NCBI RefSeq assembly: GCF_000732615.1
Contig: NZ_JPGL01000038.1
Span: 23,524-87,523 of the forward strand
Length of the DNA stretch: 64,000 nucleotides
DNA from: Burkholderia paludis
GTDB lineage: Bacteria; Pseudomonadota; Gammaproteobacteria; Burkholderiales; Burkholderiaceae
Direction of reading: 5' to 3'
Part shown: positions 18,152-27,736 of the stretch, piece by piece
Numbering within the stretch: position 1 is the stretch's first letter
Layout: the number at the start of each line of letters is the position of its first letter
Made by a program: the position numbers and the translations under genes
The notes under the pieces: generated by a model
Databases searched by the model: none
Seen by the model: only the letters and a program-made list of their open reading frames with translations
Told to the model about the DNA's origin: nothing

Positions 18152-19750
18152 TCAGGCGCCGATCCCTTCGAGGATCTCGTCGTGCGATTCACGCTCGTCG
18201 AGATACTTGGTCCGGTAGCCGGTATTCACGCCCCAGAAGTAGAACACCAGCGCGATCCCCGCGACGACCAGCATGTCCCAGCCGTACGGCAGCACGCCGT
18301 GACCGCCGAACTCCTTGCTGCCGATCAGCGACAGCACGGCCATCGTCGGGAGATACGCGACCAGCCACCAGGCGGCCTTCAGGTCGGCGCCCCAGCCCGT
18401 CCAGCCCGACTTGGCCTGGAAGTAGAAGTACACCGGCAGCGCGACGATCATCAGCAGGATGATCTCGCCCGTCAGCGGCCACTTCGCCCAGTACAGGATC
18501 AGCGACGCGCAGACGAACGCGAACGGAGCGATCAGCTTCATCAGCGGAATCGACAGCGGACGCTCGATGTCGGTCGCGGCGCGACGCAGCGCCATCAGGC
18601 TGATCGGGCCCGTCAGGTACGAGATCACCGTCGCGACCGAGATCACCGCCGCGAGCGAACTCCAGCCGCGGAAGAAGAACAGGAAGACGAACGAGACCAG
18701 CAGGTTGAACCACATCGCCTGACGCGGCACGCCGTAGAGCGGGTGCACGTTGCCGAACATCTTCGGCATCGTGTTGTTGCGCTCCATCGCGTAGATCATG
18801 CGGGTGGTCGTCGCCATGTAGGTCGTGCCGGTGCCGCTCGGGCTGACGAACGCGTCGACGTACAGCAGGATCGCGAGCCAGTTCAGGTTCAGCGCGATCG
18901 CCAGTTCGGCGAACGGCGACTTGAAGTTGAAGTGCGACCAGCCCTGTGCGACGTCGGCCGGATTCACCGAGCCGATATACGCCATCTGCAGCAGCACGTA
19001 GATCACGAGCGCGATCAGGATCGACGTGATCACCGCGAACGGAACGCTGCGCGACGGATTGCGCGCCTCACCCGCGAGGTTCACCGGGCTCTGGAAGCCG
19101 TTGAACGCGAACACGATGCCGCTCGTCGCAACCGCGGTCAGCACTGCCGACCAGCCGTACGGCGCAAAGGTTGCGTTCGACGTCGTGCCGAGGTTTTCCG
19201 GATGGTAGCTCGTCAGCATCAGGCCGAGGATCGTCAGGCCGGGAATCAGGAACTTGAAGATCGTGATCGTCGTGTTCGCCCGTGCGAATGCCTTCACGCC
19301 CCAGTAGTTCAGCAAGAAGTAGATGACGACCAGCACGGCGGACAGCAGCAGGCCGGGCGTCGTCAGCTCGCCGTTCACGAACAGCGCATGCGCCCATGGA
19401 TAGGGCCACGTGCTCATGTACTGGATCGACGCTTCGGCCTCGATCGGAATCACGGATACGATCGCGATCCAGTTTGCCCAGGCGCTGATGAAGCCGACCA
19501 GCGAACCGTGCGAGTAACGCGCGTAGCGCACCATGCCGCCCGACTCCGGGAACATCGCCCCCAGTTCCGCGTAAGTCAGGGCAATCGCGAGAATCACGAC
19601 GGCGCCGATGATCCATGCGCAGATCGCCGCCGGACCGGCAATCTTCGCGGCCTTCCAGGCGCCGAACAGCCAGCCCGAGCCGATAATCGAACCCAGCCCC
19701 GTCAGCATCAATGCAAACGGACCGATGTTCCGTTGAATAGAACTCTTCAC
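18152..19750 (-). CDS. APC-family amino acid permease
   Basis: This 532-residue inner-membrane transporter has about 12-14 helices. The helix-1 motif GLGSIIGSGWLFG and the unwound-helix motif GIVFAFNGFQSPV place it in the APC superfamily. The length and the LTYAELGAMFPESGGMVRY segment resemble aspartate:proton and related acidic-residue symporters, but the substrate is uncertain. It is leftward and alone. The gap upstream is shared with the divergent cold-shock gene. Confidence 0.9.
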   Translation of the reverse strand: MKSSIQRNIGPFALMLTGLGSIIGSGWLFGAWKAAKIAGPAAICAWIIGAVVILAIALTYAELGAMFPESGGMVRYARYSHGSLVGFISAWANWIAIVSVIPIEAEASIQYMSTWPYPWAHALFVNGELTTPGLLLSAVLVVIYFLLNYWGVKAFARANTTITIFKFLIPGLTILGLMLTSYHPENLGTTSNATFAPYGWSAVLTAVATSGIVFAFNGFQSPVNLAGEARNPSRSVPFAVITSILIALVIYVLLQMAYIGSVNPADVAQGWSHFNFKSPFAELAIALNLNWLAILLYVDAFVSPSGTGTTYMATTTRMIYAMERNNTMPKMFGNVHPLYGVPRQAMWFNLLVSFVFLFFFRGWSSLAAVISVATVISYLTGPISLMALRRAATDIERPLSIPLMKLIAPFAFVCASLILYWAKWPLTGEIILLMIVALPVYFYFQAKSGWTGWGADLKAAWWLVAYLPTMAVLSLIGSKEFGGHGVLPYGWDMLVVAGIALVFYFWGVNTGYRTKYLDERESHDEILEGIGA

Positions 19751-19994
19751 ATCCTCTCCTGTGTCTCAAAAAGCATGGTCGGCCTGCGATCCGGGATCGG
19801 CTCGGACTGCATCGCGCATGCAATTTTGGGGGGATGGGCCACCCGATCAGGGCAACCCGTCCGCGCGGCGCGTAGTTTAACGGTTGCACCTGAAACGTGG
19901 CGCCAAAATTGTTCGGCCCCTACAAAAAATTCGCTTCGTTTGCAAGCTTTGTAAACCTGATATACGCAATAACCCTGAGAGCACGGAAATACGG

Positions 19995-20023
19995 TTGACC
20001 ATACGCCCGATAAGCCGTATAAA
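19995..20023 (+). promoter_or_regulatory. Sigma70 promoter of the cold-shock gene
   Basis: TTGACC (19995-20000) and TATAAA (20018-20023) are separated by exactly 17 bp. Transcription should start near 20030, giving an untranslated leader of about 140 nt before the ATG at 20171. Long leaders are typical of cold-induced csp genes. The rest of the 420-bp gap back to 19750 shows no gene. Confidence 0.75.
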
Positions 20024-20170
20024 GGACTTCGCAGGATTTCAAGCGGCGAGTGAATTGGTTCTTTCGTAGTTCGCCCATCAACGGTACTCCGGTTGGTCCT
20101 ATTACCCCTTCCTTGATTTTCCGCACCCCATGGGCTTCGGCCCCGTTTTATCTTTTTAGGAACAAGTAAC

Positions 20171-20374
20171 ATGGCAACCGGTACCGTCAAGTGGTTCAAT
20201 GACGCAAAGGGCTTCGGCTTCATCACCCCGGAAGGCGGCGGCGACGATCTGTTCGCGCACTTCTCGGAAATCCGCGTCGAAGGCTTCAAGACGCTGCAAG
20301 AAAACCAGAAGGTTGAATTCGAAGTGAAGACGGGCCCGAAGGGTCTGCAAGCTGCGAACATCCGTCCGGTCTAA
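20171..20374 (+). CDS. Cold-shock protein, CspA family
   Basis: This 67-residue single cold-shock domain binds single-stranded RNA and DNA and melts secondary structure. RNP1 is KGFGFITP and RNP2 is DLFAHFS, both intact, preceded by GTVKWFNDA. AGGAAC lies 8 bp before the ATG. It is monocistronic, with its own promoter and terminator. Confidence 0.96.
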   Translation: MATGTVKWFNDAKGFGFITPEGGGDDLFAHFSEIRVEGFKTLQENQKVEFEVKTGPKGLQAANIRPV

Positions 20375-20394
20375 GCTTGGCGCGATAATTCGTG

Positions 20395-20430
20395 TAAAAA
20401 AGCCCCGCTTCGGCGGGGCTTTTTGTTTTT
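20395..20430 (+). terminator. Terminator after the cold-shock gene
   Basis: GTAAAAAAGCCCCGC-TTC-GGCGGGGCTTTTTGTTTTT is a tight GC stem-loop with a strong T-tract. Confidence 0.93.
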
Positions 20431-20474
20431 CGGCGCCGGACGCCCGTCATGGCAGCCGATCGGCCGCCCTTCGT

Positions 20475-21725
20475 TCAACCGAACAACCGCTGCGCGTGAA
20501 TGCCGAGCCCCGTCGCGACACTCGCGAGGCGGTCGCCGAACACAGGTTGCGCATCCGGGAACGCACCGGCCAGCGCCCCCGACAGGAACGCGAGCCCCGT
20601 CGAGCCGCCGGTGAAATACAGTGCGCCGACGTCGCGCGGCGCGACGCCCGCGAGCCGCACCGTCTCGCGCGCGGCGTCGACGATGCGCGCGGTGTCGTCG
20701 CGACTCGCGTCGACCAGGCGATCGGCGTCGAACGCGATCTGCAGATCCTCTTCGACGTCGTTCAGGTCGATCATCGTTTCCCCGCCCGCCGCGACGCCGA
20801 TCTTCGCTTCTTCCGCGCGCGCCATCAGCGCATGCCCGAGCCGCAGCTCGACCACGCTGGTGAGCCGGTCGTACTGGCGGCCGTCCTGGTACAGGTGCTT
20901 CATCAGCTTCAGCTCGCCGAGCCGCTTCGGCGTGTAGACCGTGTTGATCAGGTGCCAGGTCGCAAGATCGAAATAGATCCGGTTCGGCAGCTCGCGCCCT
21001 TCGGGGTCGAGCGCGCGGTAGCCGAAGGCGGGCAGGATCGCCGCCAGCTCGACGCGCCGGTCGTAATCGGTGCCGGCGACGTGCACGCCGTGGTGGGCCA
21101 GCACGTCGTCCTTGCGCTCGAGCCGCGCCATCCGCTCGGGCCCGACGCGCACCAGCGAGAAGTCGGACGTACCGCCGCCGATGTCGGCGACGAGCACGAG
21201 ACGCTCGGCCTGCTGGCGCGATTCGTAGTCGAACGCGGCGGCGATCGGTTCGTACTGGAATTGCACGTCCGCGAAACCGACCGACCGCGCGGCCGCTTCG
21301 AGCTGATCCTGCGCGAGGCGGTCGGCGCGCGGATCGTCGTCGACGAAGAACACCGGCCGGCCGAGCACCGCACGGCCGATCGGCGCGCCCGCGCGGGCCT
21401 CGGCCTTGCGCTTCAGGTGCGTCAGGAAGCGCGCGATGATGTCGGTGTACGCGATCGCGCTGCCGTCGCCGAGATCGGTCGTCGTTTCCGCGAGCGGCGA
21501 GCCGAGGATGCTCTTCATCGAGCGCATCAACCGGCCATCGAAACCGTCGATGTAGGAAGCCAGCGCCGCTCGGCCGTATTCGACCGTCTCTTCGTCGTTG
21601 TTGAAGAAGATCGCGGTGGGCAGCGTCAGGTGGTCGCCCTCGACGGGCGCGAGGCGCATGCCGTCGCCGTCGGGCAGCGCCACGGCGGAATTGGACGTGC
21701 CGAAATCGATCGCGCAGTAAGTCAT
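20475..21725 (-). CDS. yegD: Hsp70-family protein, YegD-like
   Basis: This 416-residue actin-fold ATPase resembles the nucleotide-binding half of DnaK and lacks the substrate-binding domain. Phosphate 1 motif is CAIDFGTSNSAVALP at the N-terminus, phosphate 2 is LVADIGGGTSDFSLVRV (about residue 195), and the adenosine motif is YFTGGSTGLAFL (about 373). The wording and length match YegD, whose role is not established. It is leftward and convergent with the cold-shock gene, with no DnaJ or GrpE partner nearby. Confidence 0.88.
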   Translation of the reverse strand: MTYCAIDFGTSNSAVALPDGDGMRLAPVEGDHLTLPTAIFFNNDEETVEYGRAALASYIDGFDGRLMRSMKSILGSPLAETTTDLGDGSAIAYTDIIARFLTHLKRKAEARAGAPIGRAVLGRPVFFVDDDPRADRLAQDQLEAAARSVGFADVQFQYEPIAAAFDYESRQQAERLVLVADIGGGTSDFSLVRVGPERMARLERKDDVLAHHGVHVAGTDYDRRVELAAILPAFGYRALDPEGRELPNRIYFDLATWHLINTVYTPKRLGELKLMKHLYQDGRQYDRLTSVVELRLGHALMARAEEAKIGVAAGGETMIDLNDVEEDLQIAFDADRLVDASRDDTARIVDAARETVRLAGVAPRDVGALYFTGGSTGLAFLSGALAGAFPDAQPVFGDRLASVATGLGIHAQRLFG

Positions 21726-21913
21726 GGGAATTTGCCGCAGCAGGGCCGGCGCGAAAACGGAAAGGACGGGCTTTTTAACATGAAGCCCGCGGGATCACAA
21801 CCGGGGCCGGCCATCGGTGCCGGGCCGCGGATCGCGGTGGCGCCGGCGCGCAGCCTGGCGCGCCGGGGGCAAGCGCGGGCGGAATGCGCGACGCAACCCG
21901 CCCGCCCGGCAGG

Positions 21914-22519
21914 TCAGGCTGCCGTGTCGAAACCCTTCTTCCACGCGCCGGCGTACACGACCTCGCCGATCGCATGACGCGTGCGCGGCGCTTTCTCGCG
22001 ATCGCGCAGCACCGGATCCAGCTTGTCGACGTTGCCATAGTGGCCGAGCGAAATGAGGGCCGGAATCGCGACGTCGGCCGGAATCTCGAACGCGTCGCGG
22101 AACGCCTTCGCATCGAAACCGCTCATCTGGTGAGCGGCAAGGCCCAGCGCGTGCGCCTGCAGCACCAGCGACATCGCAGCGGCGCCCGCGTCGTACAGCG
22201 CGGTCGGCGCCGGTTCGCCCTTCGCCGTGAGCGTGTGCGCGGTCACCGCGATCAGCACGGGCGCCGGCGCATTCCAGCCCTGGTTGAACGGCACCAGCGT
22301 TGCAAACGCGCGCTTGAATGCGTCGTCGTCCTGGGTGCGGTCGAATACGATGAAGCGCCACGGCTGCGCGTTGTAGGCCGACGGCGCCCAGCGCGCGGCC
22401 TCGAGCACCGCATGCAGATCGCCGGTGCTGACGGGCTCGTCCGAATACGCGCGCGGGCTCCAGCGGCCCGCGATCAGGTCGTGAATCGAAACAGTGGTGG
22501 GTGCAGGTTTGACGGACAT
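21914..22519 (-). CDS. Nitroreductase-family FMN oxidoreductase
   Basis: This flavoprotein of about 201 residues probably reduces quinones or nitro compounds with NAD(P)H. It has the FMN-phosphate contact GRWSPRAYSDEPV near the start and the AARWAPSAYNAQPWRF block, both typical of the HBN/YdjA-like branch. The ATG at 22519 follows GAGGAA and is favoured over 22537. It stands alone between yegD and the next MFS gene. The physiological substrate is unknown. Confidence 0.9.
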   Translation of the reverse strand: MSVKPAPTTVSIHDLIAGRWSPRAYSDEPVSTGDLHAVLEAARWAPSAYNAQPWRFIVFDRTQDDDAFKRAFATLVPFNQGWNAPAPVLIAVTAHTLTAKGEPAPTALYDAGAAAMSLVLQAHALGLAAHQMSGFDAKAFRDAFEIPADVAIPALISLGHYGNVDKLDPVLRDREKAPRTRHAIGEVVYAGAWKKGFDTAA

Positions 22520-22677
22520 GCGGTTCCTCGCTGACATCGATGAAGGGGCGCGAACGCCCGGCGAACCGCAAGCATACTCGCTTGAGCGGATGCACGCCCG
22601 ATCGTCCCGCGCTATGCAAATCTCCCCGGCTGCATTAGGGCCTGCTCGCGCACGTCACGGGCTGCGACGCGCCGCGT

Positions 22678-23961
22678 TCAGGCCGGCTGCGCCGCCGCGC
22701 GCGACGGGCCGCGGTTGATCCGCAGCACGATCAGCGCGCCGACGATGCACAGCCCGCCCGAGATCATCGACGCGATCGTGTAGGTGCCGAGGCTCGCGCG
22801 CAACAACCCTGCGCCGAGCGCCGCGAACGCCGCGCCGAGCTGGTGGCCGGCCACGATCCAGCCGAACACGACCGGCGCCGCGGCCTTGCCGAACACGTCG
22901 GTCGCGAGCCGCACGGTCGGCGGCACGGTCGCGATCCAGTCGAGCCCGTAGAACATCGCGAACAGCGGCAGCCCGAAGAAATCGATCCCGAACGCGTGCG
23001 GCAGGTAGATCAGCGACAGCCCGCGCAACCCGTAGTACCAGAACAGCAGCACGCGGTTGTCGTAGCGGTCGGACAGCCAGCCCGACAGCGTCGTGCCGAA
23101 CAGGTCGAACACGCCCATCGCCGCGAGCAGCGACGCGCCCTGCACTTCGCTCATCCCGTAATCGCTGCACATCGCGATCAGGTGCGTGCCGACGTAGCCG
23201 TTGGTGCTCGCGCCGCAGATGAAGAAACTGAAGAACAGCAACCAGAAATCGCGCGAACGGCTCGCCGTCAGCAGCGTGCGGAACGCGACCGCGAGCGGGT
23301 TCTCCTTCGTCGCGGCAGGCGCGGGCGGTGCATCGGCCGGCTCGCCGTACGGGCGCAACCGGACGTCGGCCGGACGCTCGGGCAGCAGGAACGCGACGAG
23401 CGGGATCACGATCGCGGCCGCCACCGCGACCACCAGCACGACCGGCCGCCAGCCGTGGCGCTGCGCGATCGCCGCGAGCATCGGCAGGAAGACGAGCTGG
23501 CCGGTGGCCGTGCTCGCGGTCAGGATCCCCATCACGAGGCCGCGCCGCGCATGGAACCAGCGCGTGACGAAAGTCGCGGACAGCGTCAGCGCGACGACGC
23601 CCGTCGAGCAGCCGACCATCAGGCCCCAGATCGCCACCATCTGCCAGCTCTGCGTCATCATCGACGACAGCGCGACACCCGCGCTCATCGTCACGAGCGC
23701 GACCAGGATCGTCGGGCGCAACCCGAAGCGCTGCATCGCGGCGGCCGCGAACGGGCCCGTCAGCCCGTACAGCGCGATGTTCACCGAGATCGCCAGTGAA
23801 ATCGCCGCGCGGCTCCAGCCGAGCTCGCGTTCGAGCGGCACCATCAGCACGCTCGGCGTCGCGCGCGTGCCGGCTGCCGCCAGCAGGATCAGGAATACCA
23901 CCGCCGCCGCGAGCCATCCGTAGTGGAAGCGCCCGCCGATTCGTGTCACCGCCCAGTTCAT
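22678..23961 (-). CDS. MFS transporter repressed by the adjacent TetR (inferred)
   Basis: This transporter of about 427 residues has 12 helices and resembles the monocarboxylate (MCT/OFA-like) branch: FHYGWLAAAVVFLILL opens helix 1 and MQRFGLRPT follows helix 2. The start MNWAVTRIGG at 23961 is preferred to the longer frame from 24096, whose extension is Cys/Arg-rich and not membrane-like. It is divergent from a TetR gene, with a large inverted repeat between them, so repression by that TetR and induction by the substrate are likely. Confidence 0.88.
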   Translation of the reverse strand: MNWAVTRIGGRFHYGWLAAAVVFLILLAAAGTRATPSVLMVPLERELGWSRAAISLAISVNIALYGLTGPFAAAAMQRFGLRPTILVALVTMSAGVALSSMMTQSWQMVAIWGLMVGCSTGVVALTLSATFVTRWFHARRGLVMGILTASTATGQLVFLPMLAAIAQRHGWRPVVLVVAVAAAIVIPLVAFLLPERPADVRLRPYGEPADAPPAPAATKENPLAVAFRTLLTASRSRDFWLLFFSFFICGASTNGYVGTHLIAMCSDYGMSEVQGASLLAAMGVFDLFGTTLSGWLSDRYDNRVLLFWYYGLRGLSLIYLPHAFGIDFFGLPLFAMFYGLDWIATVPPTVRLATDVFGKAAAPVVFGWIVAGHQLGAAFAALGAGLLRASLGTYTIASMISGGLCIVGALIVLRINRGPSRAAAQPA

Positions 23962-24097
23962 CTTCGCGTTCTCCAGTCGGCGGCGCCGGCGCTGTCGCAC
24001 CCGCTCCGCCCTACACCCAGCCAGGCCACCTCCGCCGCACGCTGCATCGGCTGACCCGGGCCGATGCGTGGCATTCGTCTGTCGATCCGCCGGCATT

Positions 24098-24147
24098 GTT
24101 ACCGGTCGGTCACAACTGTGTTGCGATCGTAGTGACCAGTCGGTAAC
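24098..24147. promoter_or_regulatory. Probable TetR operator (two 16-bp inverted half-sites)
   Basis: GTTACCGGTCGGTCAC at 24098-24113 is repeated in inverse, with three mismatches, as GTGACCAGTCGGTAAC at 24132-24147. The centre is near 24122 in the gap between the MFS and TetR genes. Each half also contains an ACCNGTCGGT core. This is the usual form of TetR-family autoregulatory operators. Confidence 0.7.
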
Positions 24148-24183
24148 ATGTCAAGCCATTCCATCACGCAGCCGAGGGGCATC

Positions 24184-24804
24184 ATGTCGGGCATCGAGAT
24201 CGCCAAGCCGCAGGCGCGCCGCACGCGCCGGCCGATCGACGGCGCCACCGCGCAGGAGCACCTGCTGCGCGCCGCCGAGGAGCTGTTTTACCGGGAGGGC
24301 GTGCGCACGGTCGGCGTCGAGGCGGTCGTGGAGCGCGCGGGCGTCAACAAGATGAGCCTGTATCGGCAGTTCTCGTCGAAGGACGAGCTGATCCTCGCGT
24401 ATCTGGAGCGCATGGACGCGTGCTTCTTCGAGCGCTTCGACACGAGCGTCGCCAAGCATCCGGGCCAGCCGAAGGCGCAGTTGATCCAGTATTTCGTCGA
24501 CCTGGCCGAACGTGCGACGCAGAAGGACTATCGCGGCTGCCCGTTCGTCAACGTCGCCGCCGAATTCCCGGATGCGTCGCACCCGGCGCGCGAGCGCGTC
24601 GCGCAAAACAAGGAACAGTTGATGAAGCGGCTCGTCGCGCTGGGCGAAGACGCCGGCGCGCGGCAGCCGCAGGCGCTCGCCGACTCGCTCGCGCTGGTGA
24701 TCGAAGGCATCTACGCGGCCAGCCAGACCTATCGGCACGGCGCCACGCCGATCGGCACCGCGCCCGCGCTCGTCACGCAGCTGATCGAAGCCGCGTGCGC
24801 TTGA
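24184..24804 (+). CDS. TetR-family transcriptional regulator
   Basis: This repressor of about 206 residues has an N-terminal helix-turn-helix (LLRAAEELFYREGVRTVGVE, then VVERAGVNKMSLYRQFSSKDEL) and a C-terminal ligand-binding domain. I prefer the ATG at 24184, preceded by GAGGGG, to the ATG at 24148. The latter directly abuts the second operator half-site and has no ribosome site. If 24148 were used, 12 residues would be added. It likely controls the divergent MFS gene and itself. The inducer is unknown. Confidence 0.9.
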   Translation: MSGIEIAKPQARRTRRPIDGATAQEHLLRAAEELFYREGVRTVGVEAVVERAGVNKMSLYRQFSSKDELILAYLERMDACFFERFDTSVAKHPGQPKAQLIQYFVDLAERATQKDYRGCPFVNVAAEFPDASHPARERVAQNKEQLMKRLVALGEDAGARQPQALADSLALVIEGIYAASQTYRHGATPIGTAPALVTQLIEAACA

Positions 24805-24879
24805 CGGCGCGCACGCCCTGACCCGGCGCGCCCGCTACAATGCGGCCCTCGCCGCTCTCCCGCCCGACGGGTTTCCCCG

Positions 24880-25452
24880 ATGACCGACTCCCGCCCCGAA
24901 TCGCACGACGACATTCTCGCCGCCACGCGGCACTGGCTCGCGCGCGCGGTGATCGGGCTCAATCTGTGCCCGTTCGCGAAAAGCGTGTATGTGAAGGACC
25001 AGGTGCGCTACGCGATCAGCGAAGCGACGACCCTGGAAGACGCGCTCGCCGAACTCGAAACCGAGCTGCGCGCGCTCGAGGCGGCGGACCCGCAGCAGGT
25101 CGACACGACGCTGCTGATCTTCCCGCACGCGTTCGCCGATTTCGTCGACTACAACGACGCGCTGTTCTTTGCCGACCGGCTGGTGCGGCAACTGCGGCTC
25201 GACGGCGTGCTGCAGATCGCGAGCTTCCATCCGCACTACCGGTTCGAAGGCAGCGAACCCGACGATATCGAGAACTACACGAACCGCGCGCCGTATCCGA
25301 TCCTGCACCTGCTGCGCGAGGACAGCATCGCGCGCGCGGTCGACGCGTTCCCGGACGCATCCGCGATCTACGAAAGGAATCAGGAAACGCTGCGCCGTCT
25401 CGGCCACGACGGCTGGCGCGAATGGATGCGCAGGCCGGGCGACGACGTCTGA
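24880..25452 (+). CDS. DUF1415 family protein
   Basis: This 190-residue soluble protein is recognisable as DUF1415 by its opening ATRHWLARAVIGLNLCPFAK, the LIFPHAFADFVDYNDALFFAD block and the SFHPHYRFEG motif near residue 125. The conserved Cys and His residues suggest metal or cofactor contact, but no function is known. It follows the TetR gene by 75 bp and may be separately transcribed. Confidence 0.88.
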   Translation: MTDSRPESHDDILAATRHWLARAVIGLNLCPFAKSVYVKDQVRYAISEATTLEDALAELETELRALEAADPQQVDTTLLIFPHAFADFVDYNDALFFADRLVRQLRLDGVLQIASFHPHYRFEGSEPDDIENYTNRAPYPILHLLREDSIARAVDAFPDASAIYERNQETLRRLGHDGWREWMRRPGDDV

Positions 25453-25504
25453 CACTCCGCACGGCGGCGCAACACGGCGCGGTGCGGCGCGGCGCGCCCG
25501 CACG

Positions 25505-26395
25505 TCAGCCGGCGGCCGGCTCGACGGCGTCACCGCCCTCGGTCGCGGCTTGCGGCACGAAGAAGCGCTCGTTCAGTTCGGCAAGCCCGAACATGCCGAG
25601 GATCTCGTTGAGTCGCTCGCCGGGCCGCCGGCGCGGCAGGTTCTTGTACTGCGCGACGATCAGCTCGTTCTTCATCGAATGCTCCCAGCCCACCAGCTCG
25701 GTCACGCTGACCTGGTAGCCGTGCGCCTCGAGCTGCAGGCAGCGCAGCACGTTGGTGATCTGGCTGCCGAATTCGCGCGTATGCAGCGGATGCCGCCACA
25801 CTTCGGTCAACGCGCTCGCGAGCGACTTGCCCTTGTTCCTGCGCAGCACGCCCGCGACTTCCGCCTGGCAGCACGGCACCAGCACGATGTGCTGCGCGCG
25901 CTTCGCGAGCGCGAAGCGGATCGCGTCGTCGGTGGCCGTGTCGCACGCGTGCAGCGCGGTGACGACGTCGACCGTTTGAGGCAGCGCCGGCGACGTGATC
26001 GAATCGGCGACCGACAGGTTCAGGAACGACATGCCGCCGAACCCCAGCCGCGCGGCGAGCGCGGCCGAACGCGTGACGAGTTCCTCGCGCGTCTCGATGC
26101 CGTACACGTGCGACGTGAACGCCGGCGTACCGTGCCCCGGCTGCTGCTTGAAGAACAGGTCGTACAGGATGAAGCCGAGATACGACTTGCCGGCGCCGTG
26201 ATCGACGAGCGTCACGCTGCCCCGGTCGGCCTGCACGCCGGCGAGCAGCGGCTCGATGAACTGGAACAGGTGATAGACCTGCTTCAGCTTGCGGCGGCTG
26301 TCCTGGTTCAGCTTGCCGTCGCGGGTAAGGATGTGCAGTTCCTTCAGCAGCTCGACGGACTGCTCGGGGCGGATTTCGTGGGTCTTGTTCGACAT
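25505..26395 (-). CDS. SAM-dependent methyltransferase-like protein (Methyltransf_32)
   Basis: This protein of about 296 residues has a Rossmann methyltransferase core: VTLVDHGAGKSYLGFILYD (motif I, about residue 65), the acidic end of strand 2 in VYGIETREEL, and ALHACDTATDDAI with VPCCQAEV (about 160-185). The HACDTATDDAI and VPCC features are those of the RRNAD1/METTL25-like family. A target is not established. The ATG at 26395 begins the conserved MSNKTHEIRPEQSVELLKEL; the alternative at 26416 adds 7 residues. The ribosome site is weak for both. Confidence 0.82.
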   Translation of the reverse strand: MSNKTHEIRPEQSVELLKELHILTRDGKLNQDSRRKLKQVYHLFQFIEPLLAGVQADRGSVTLVDHGAGKSYLGFILYDLFFKQQPGHGTPAFTSHVYGIETREELVTRSAALAARLGFGGMSFLNLSVADSITSPALPQTVDVVTALHACDTATDDAIRFALAKRAQHIVLVPCCQAEVAGVLRRNKGKSLASALTEVWRHPLHTREFGSQITNVLRCLQLEAHGYQVSVTELVGWEHSMKNELIVAQYKNLPRRRPGERLNEILGMFGLAELNERFFVPQAATEGGDAVEPAAG

Positions 26396-26484
26396 CGTGA
26401 TGCGGCGCCGGGCCACGGTCGGTCGACCACGGCCGGGCGGCGGGAATTCGTGAGGAATGGCGACAGTTTACCGAAAATACGCGG

Positions 26485-27657
26485 TCAGGCTCGCGCGCCG
26501 AGCCGCCAGAGCGACGTCAGTTCGGCGCGGCGCGCCGCGTGCAGCGGATCGTCGGCGTCGGCCGACTTCGGGTGTGCAGGACGGATGTCGTCGCGGCCGA
26601 GCACGACGAGGCCCGCTTCGTCGATCCATTGCAGCAGCGTGTCGCGCGGCCGCAGGCCGAGATGCTCGGCGAAATCGGACAGGATCAGCCAGCCCTCGCC
26701 GCCCGGCTCGAGGTGCGCGGCGAGCCCCGCGAGGAAACCGCGCAGCATGCGGCTGTCGGGATCGTAGACCGCATATTCGATCGGCGCGCTCGGCCGGGCC
26801 GGCACCCAGGGCGGGTTGCAGACCACGAGCGGCGCGCGGCCGGCCGGAAACAGGTCGGCCTCGACGATCTCGACGCGAGCCGCGTGGCCGAGCCGTTCGA
26901 CGTTCTCTCGCGCGCAGGCCAGTGCGCGCGCGTCCTGGTCGGTCGCGACGATGCGCTCGACGCCGCGCGACGCGAGCACGGCCGCCAGCACGCCGGTGCC
27001 GGTGCCGATATCGAACGCGAGCGACGTCGCGGGCAGCGGCGCGCGGGCGACGAGATCGACATATTCGCCGCGCACCGGCGAGAACACGCCATAGTGCGGA
27101 TGGATCGGCGCGCCACCGAGCGCCGGGATCGGCACGCCCTTCTTGCGCCATTCGTGCGCGCCGACGAGGCCGAGCAGTTCGCGCAGCGACACGACCGACG
27201 GCTCGCCGCCGGGCCCGTACACCTCCTCGCACGCCGCGCGCACGTCGGGCGCGCGGCGCAGCGGGATCGTGTAATCGGCGTCGAGCGGGATCAGCAGCAT
27301 CCCGAGCGTGCGGGCGCGCTGCGACTGCGCGAGACGGTGCAGGTTGAACGCGTCGGCGCCGGCCGCGGCTTTCGCCTTCTTCGGCTTGCGCTCGACGCGG
27401 CGCGCCATCGCCTGCACGAGCTGGCGCGCATTCTGGAAGTCGCCCTGCCAGACGAGCGCGGTGCCCTCGCACGCGAGGCGGTAGGCCGCGTCGGCGGTGA
27501 GGCGATCGTCGGCGGGCACCGCGCGCTTCGGCGGTGGCACACCGGCTTCGGAACGCCAGCGCACGGCATGATCGGCGCCCTCGGCGCCGGTCCAGTGGAA
27601 AACGGGGAAATCGGTCACGCGAACTCGGTTACGGTTGGCTTCAACGGGCGGCGCCAT
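26485..27657 (-). CDS. Class I methyltransferase with NPPW motif
   Basis: This protein of about 390 residues has an N-terminal substrate-recognition half and a C-terminal SAM-binding half. Motif I is LAFDIGTGTGVLAAVLASRG (about residue 205) and motif IV is VVCNPPWVPARP (about 265), of the N/P-P-Y/W kind used by PrmC-like and N6-adenine enzymes. The target may be a protein glutamine or RNA/DNA base; I cannot decide. The frame extends upstream to 27897 but becomes Arg/Cys-rich, so ATG 27657 is chosen. It lies just upstream of, and on the same strand as, the previous methyltransferase-like gene. Confidence 0.82.
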   Translation of the reverse strand: MAPPVEANRNRVRVTDFPVFHWTGAEGADHAVRWRSEAGVPPPKRAVPADDRLTADAAYRLACEGTALVWQGDFQNARQLVQAMARRVERKPKKAKAAAGADAFNLHRLAQSQRARTLGMLLIPLDADYTIPLRRAPDVRAACEEVYGPGGEPSVVSLRELLGLVGAHEWRKKGVPIPALGGAPIHPHYGVFSPVRGEYVDLVARAPLPATSLAFDIGTGTGVLAAVLASRGVERIVATDQDARALACARENVERLGHAARVEIVEADLFPAGRAPLVVCNPPWVPARPSAPIEYAVYDPDSRMLRGFLAGLAAHLEPGGEGWLILSDFAEHLGLRPRDTLLQWIDEAGLVVLGRDDIRPAHPKSADADDPLHAARRAELTSLWRLGARA

Positions 27658-27736
27658 CGCGCCGCGCGGCTCACACCTTACCGCGCTTTGCCCGCGCGGC
27701 AAAGCGCGGGGGCCCGCCGCGCCGCGGGTGTGGCGC

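Noticed and set aside
17195..19954. Open frame of 919 codons on the plus strand
   Set aside because: It crosses the dioxygenase gene, a strong terminator and the antisense of the APC permease. Its composition is that of shadow translation.
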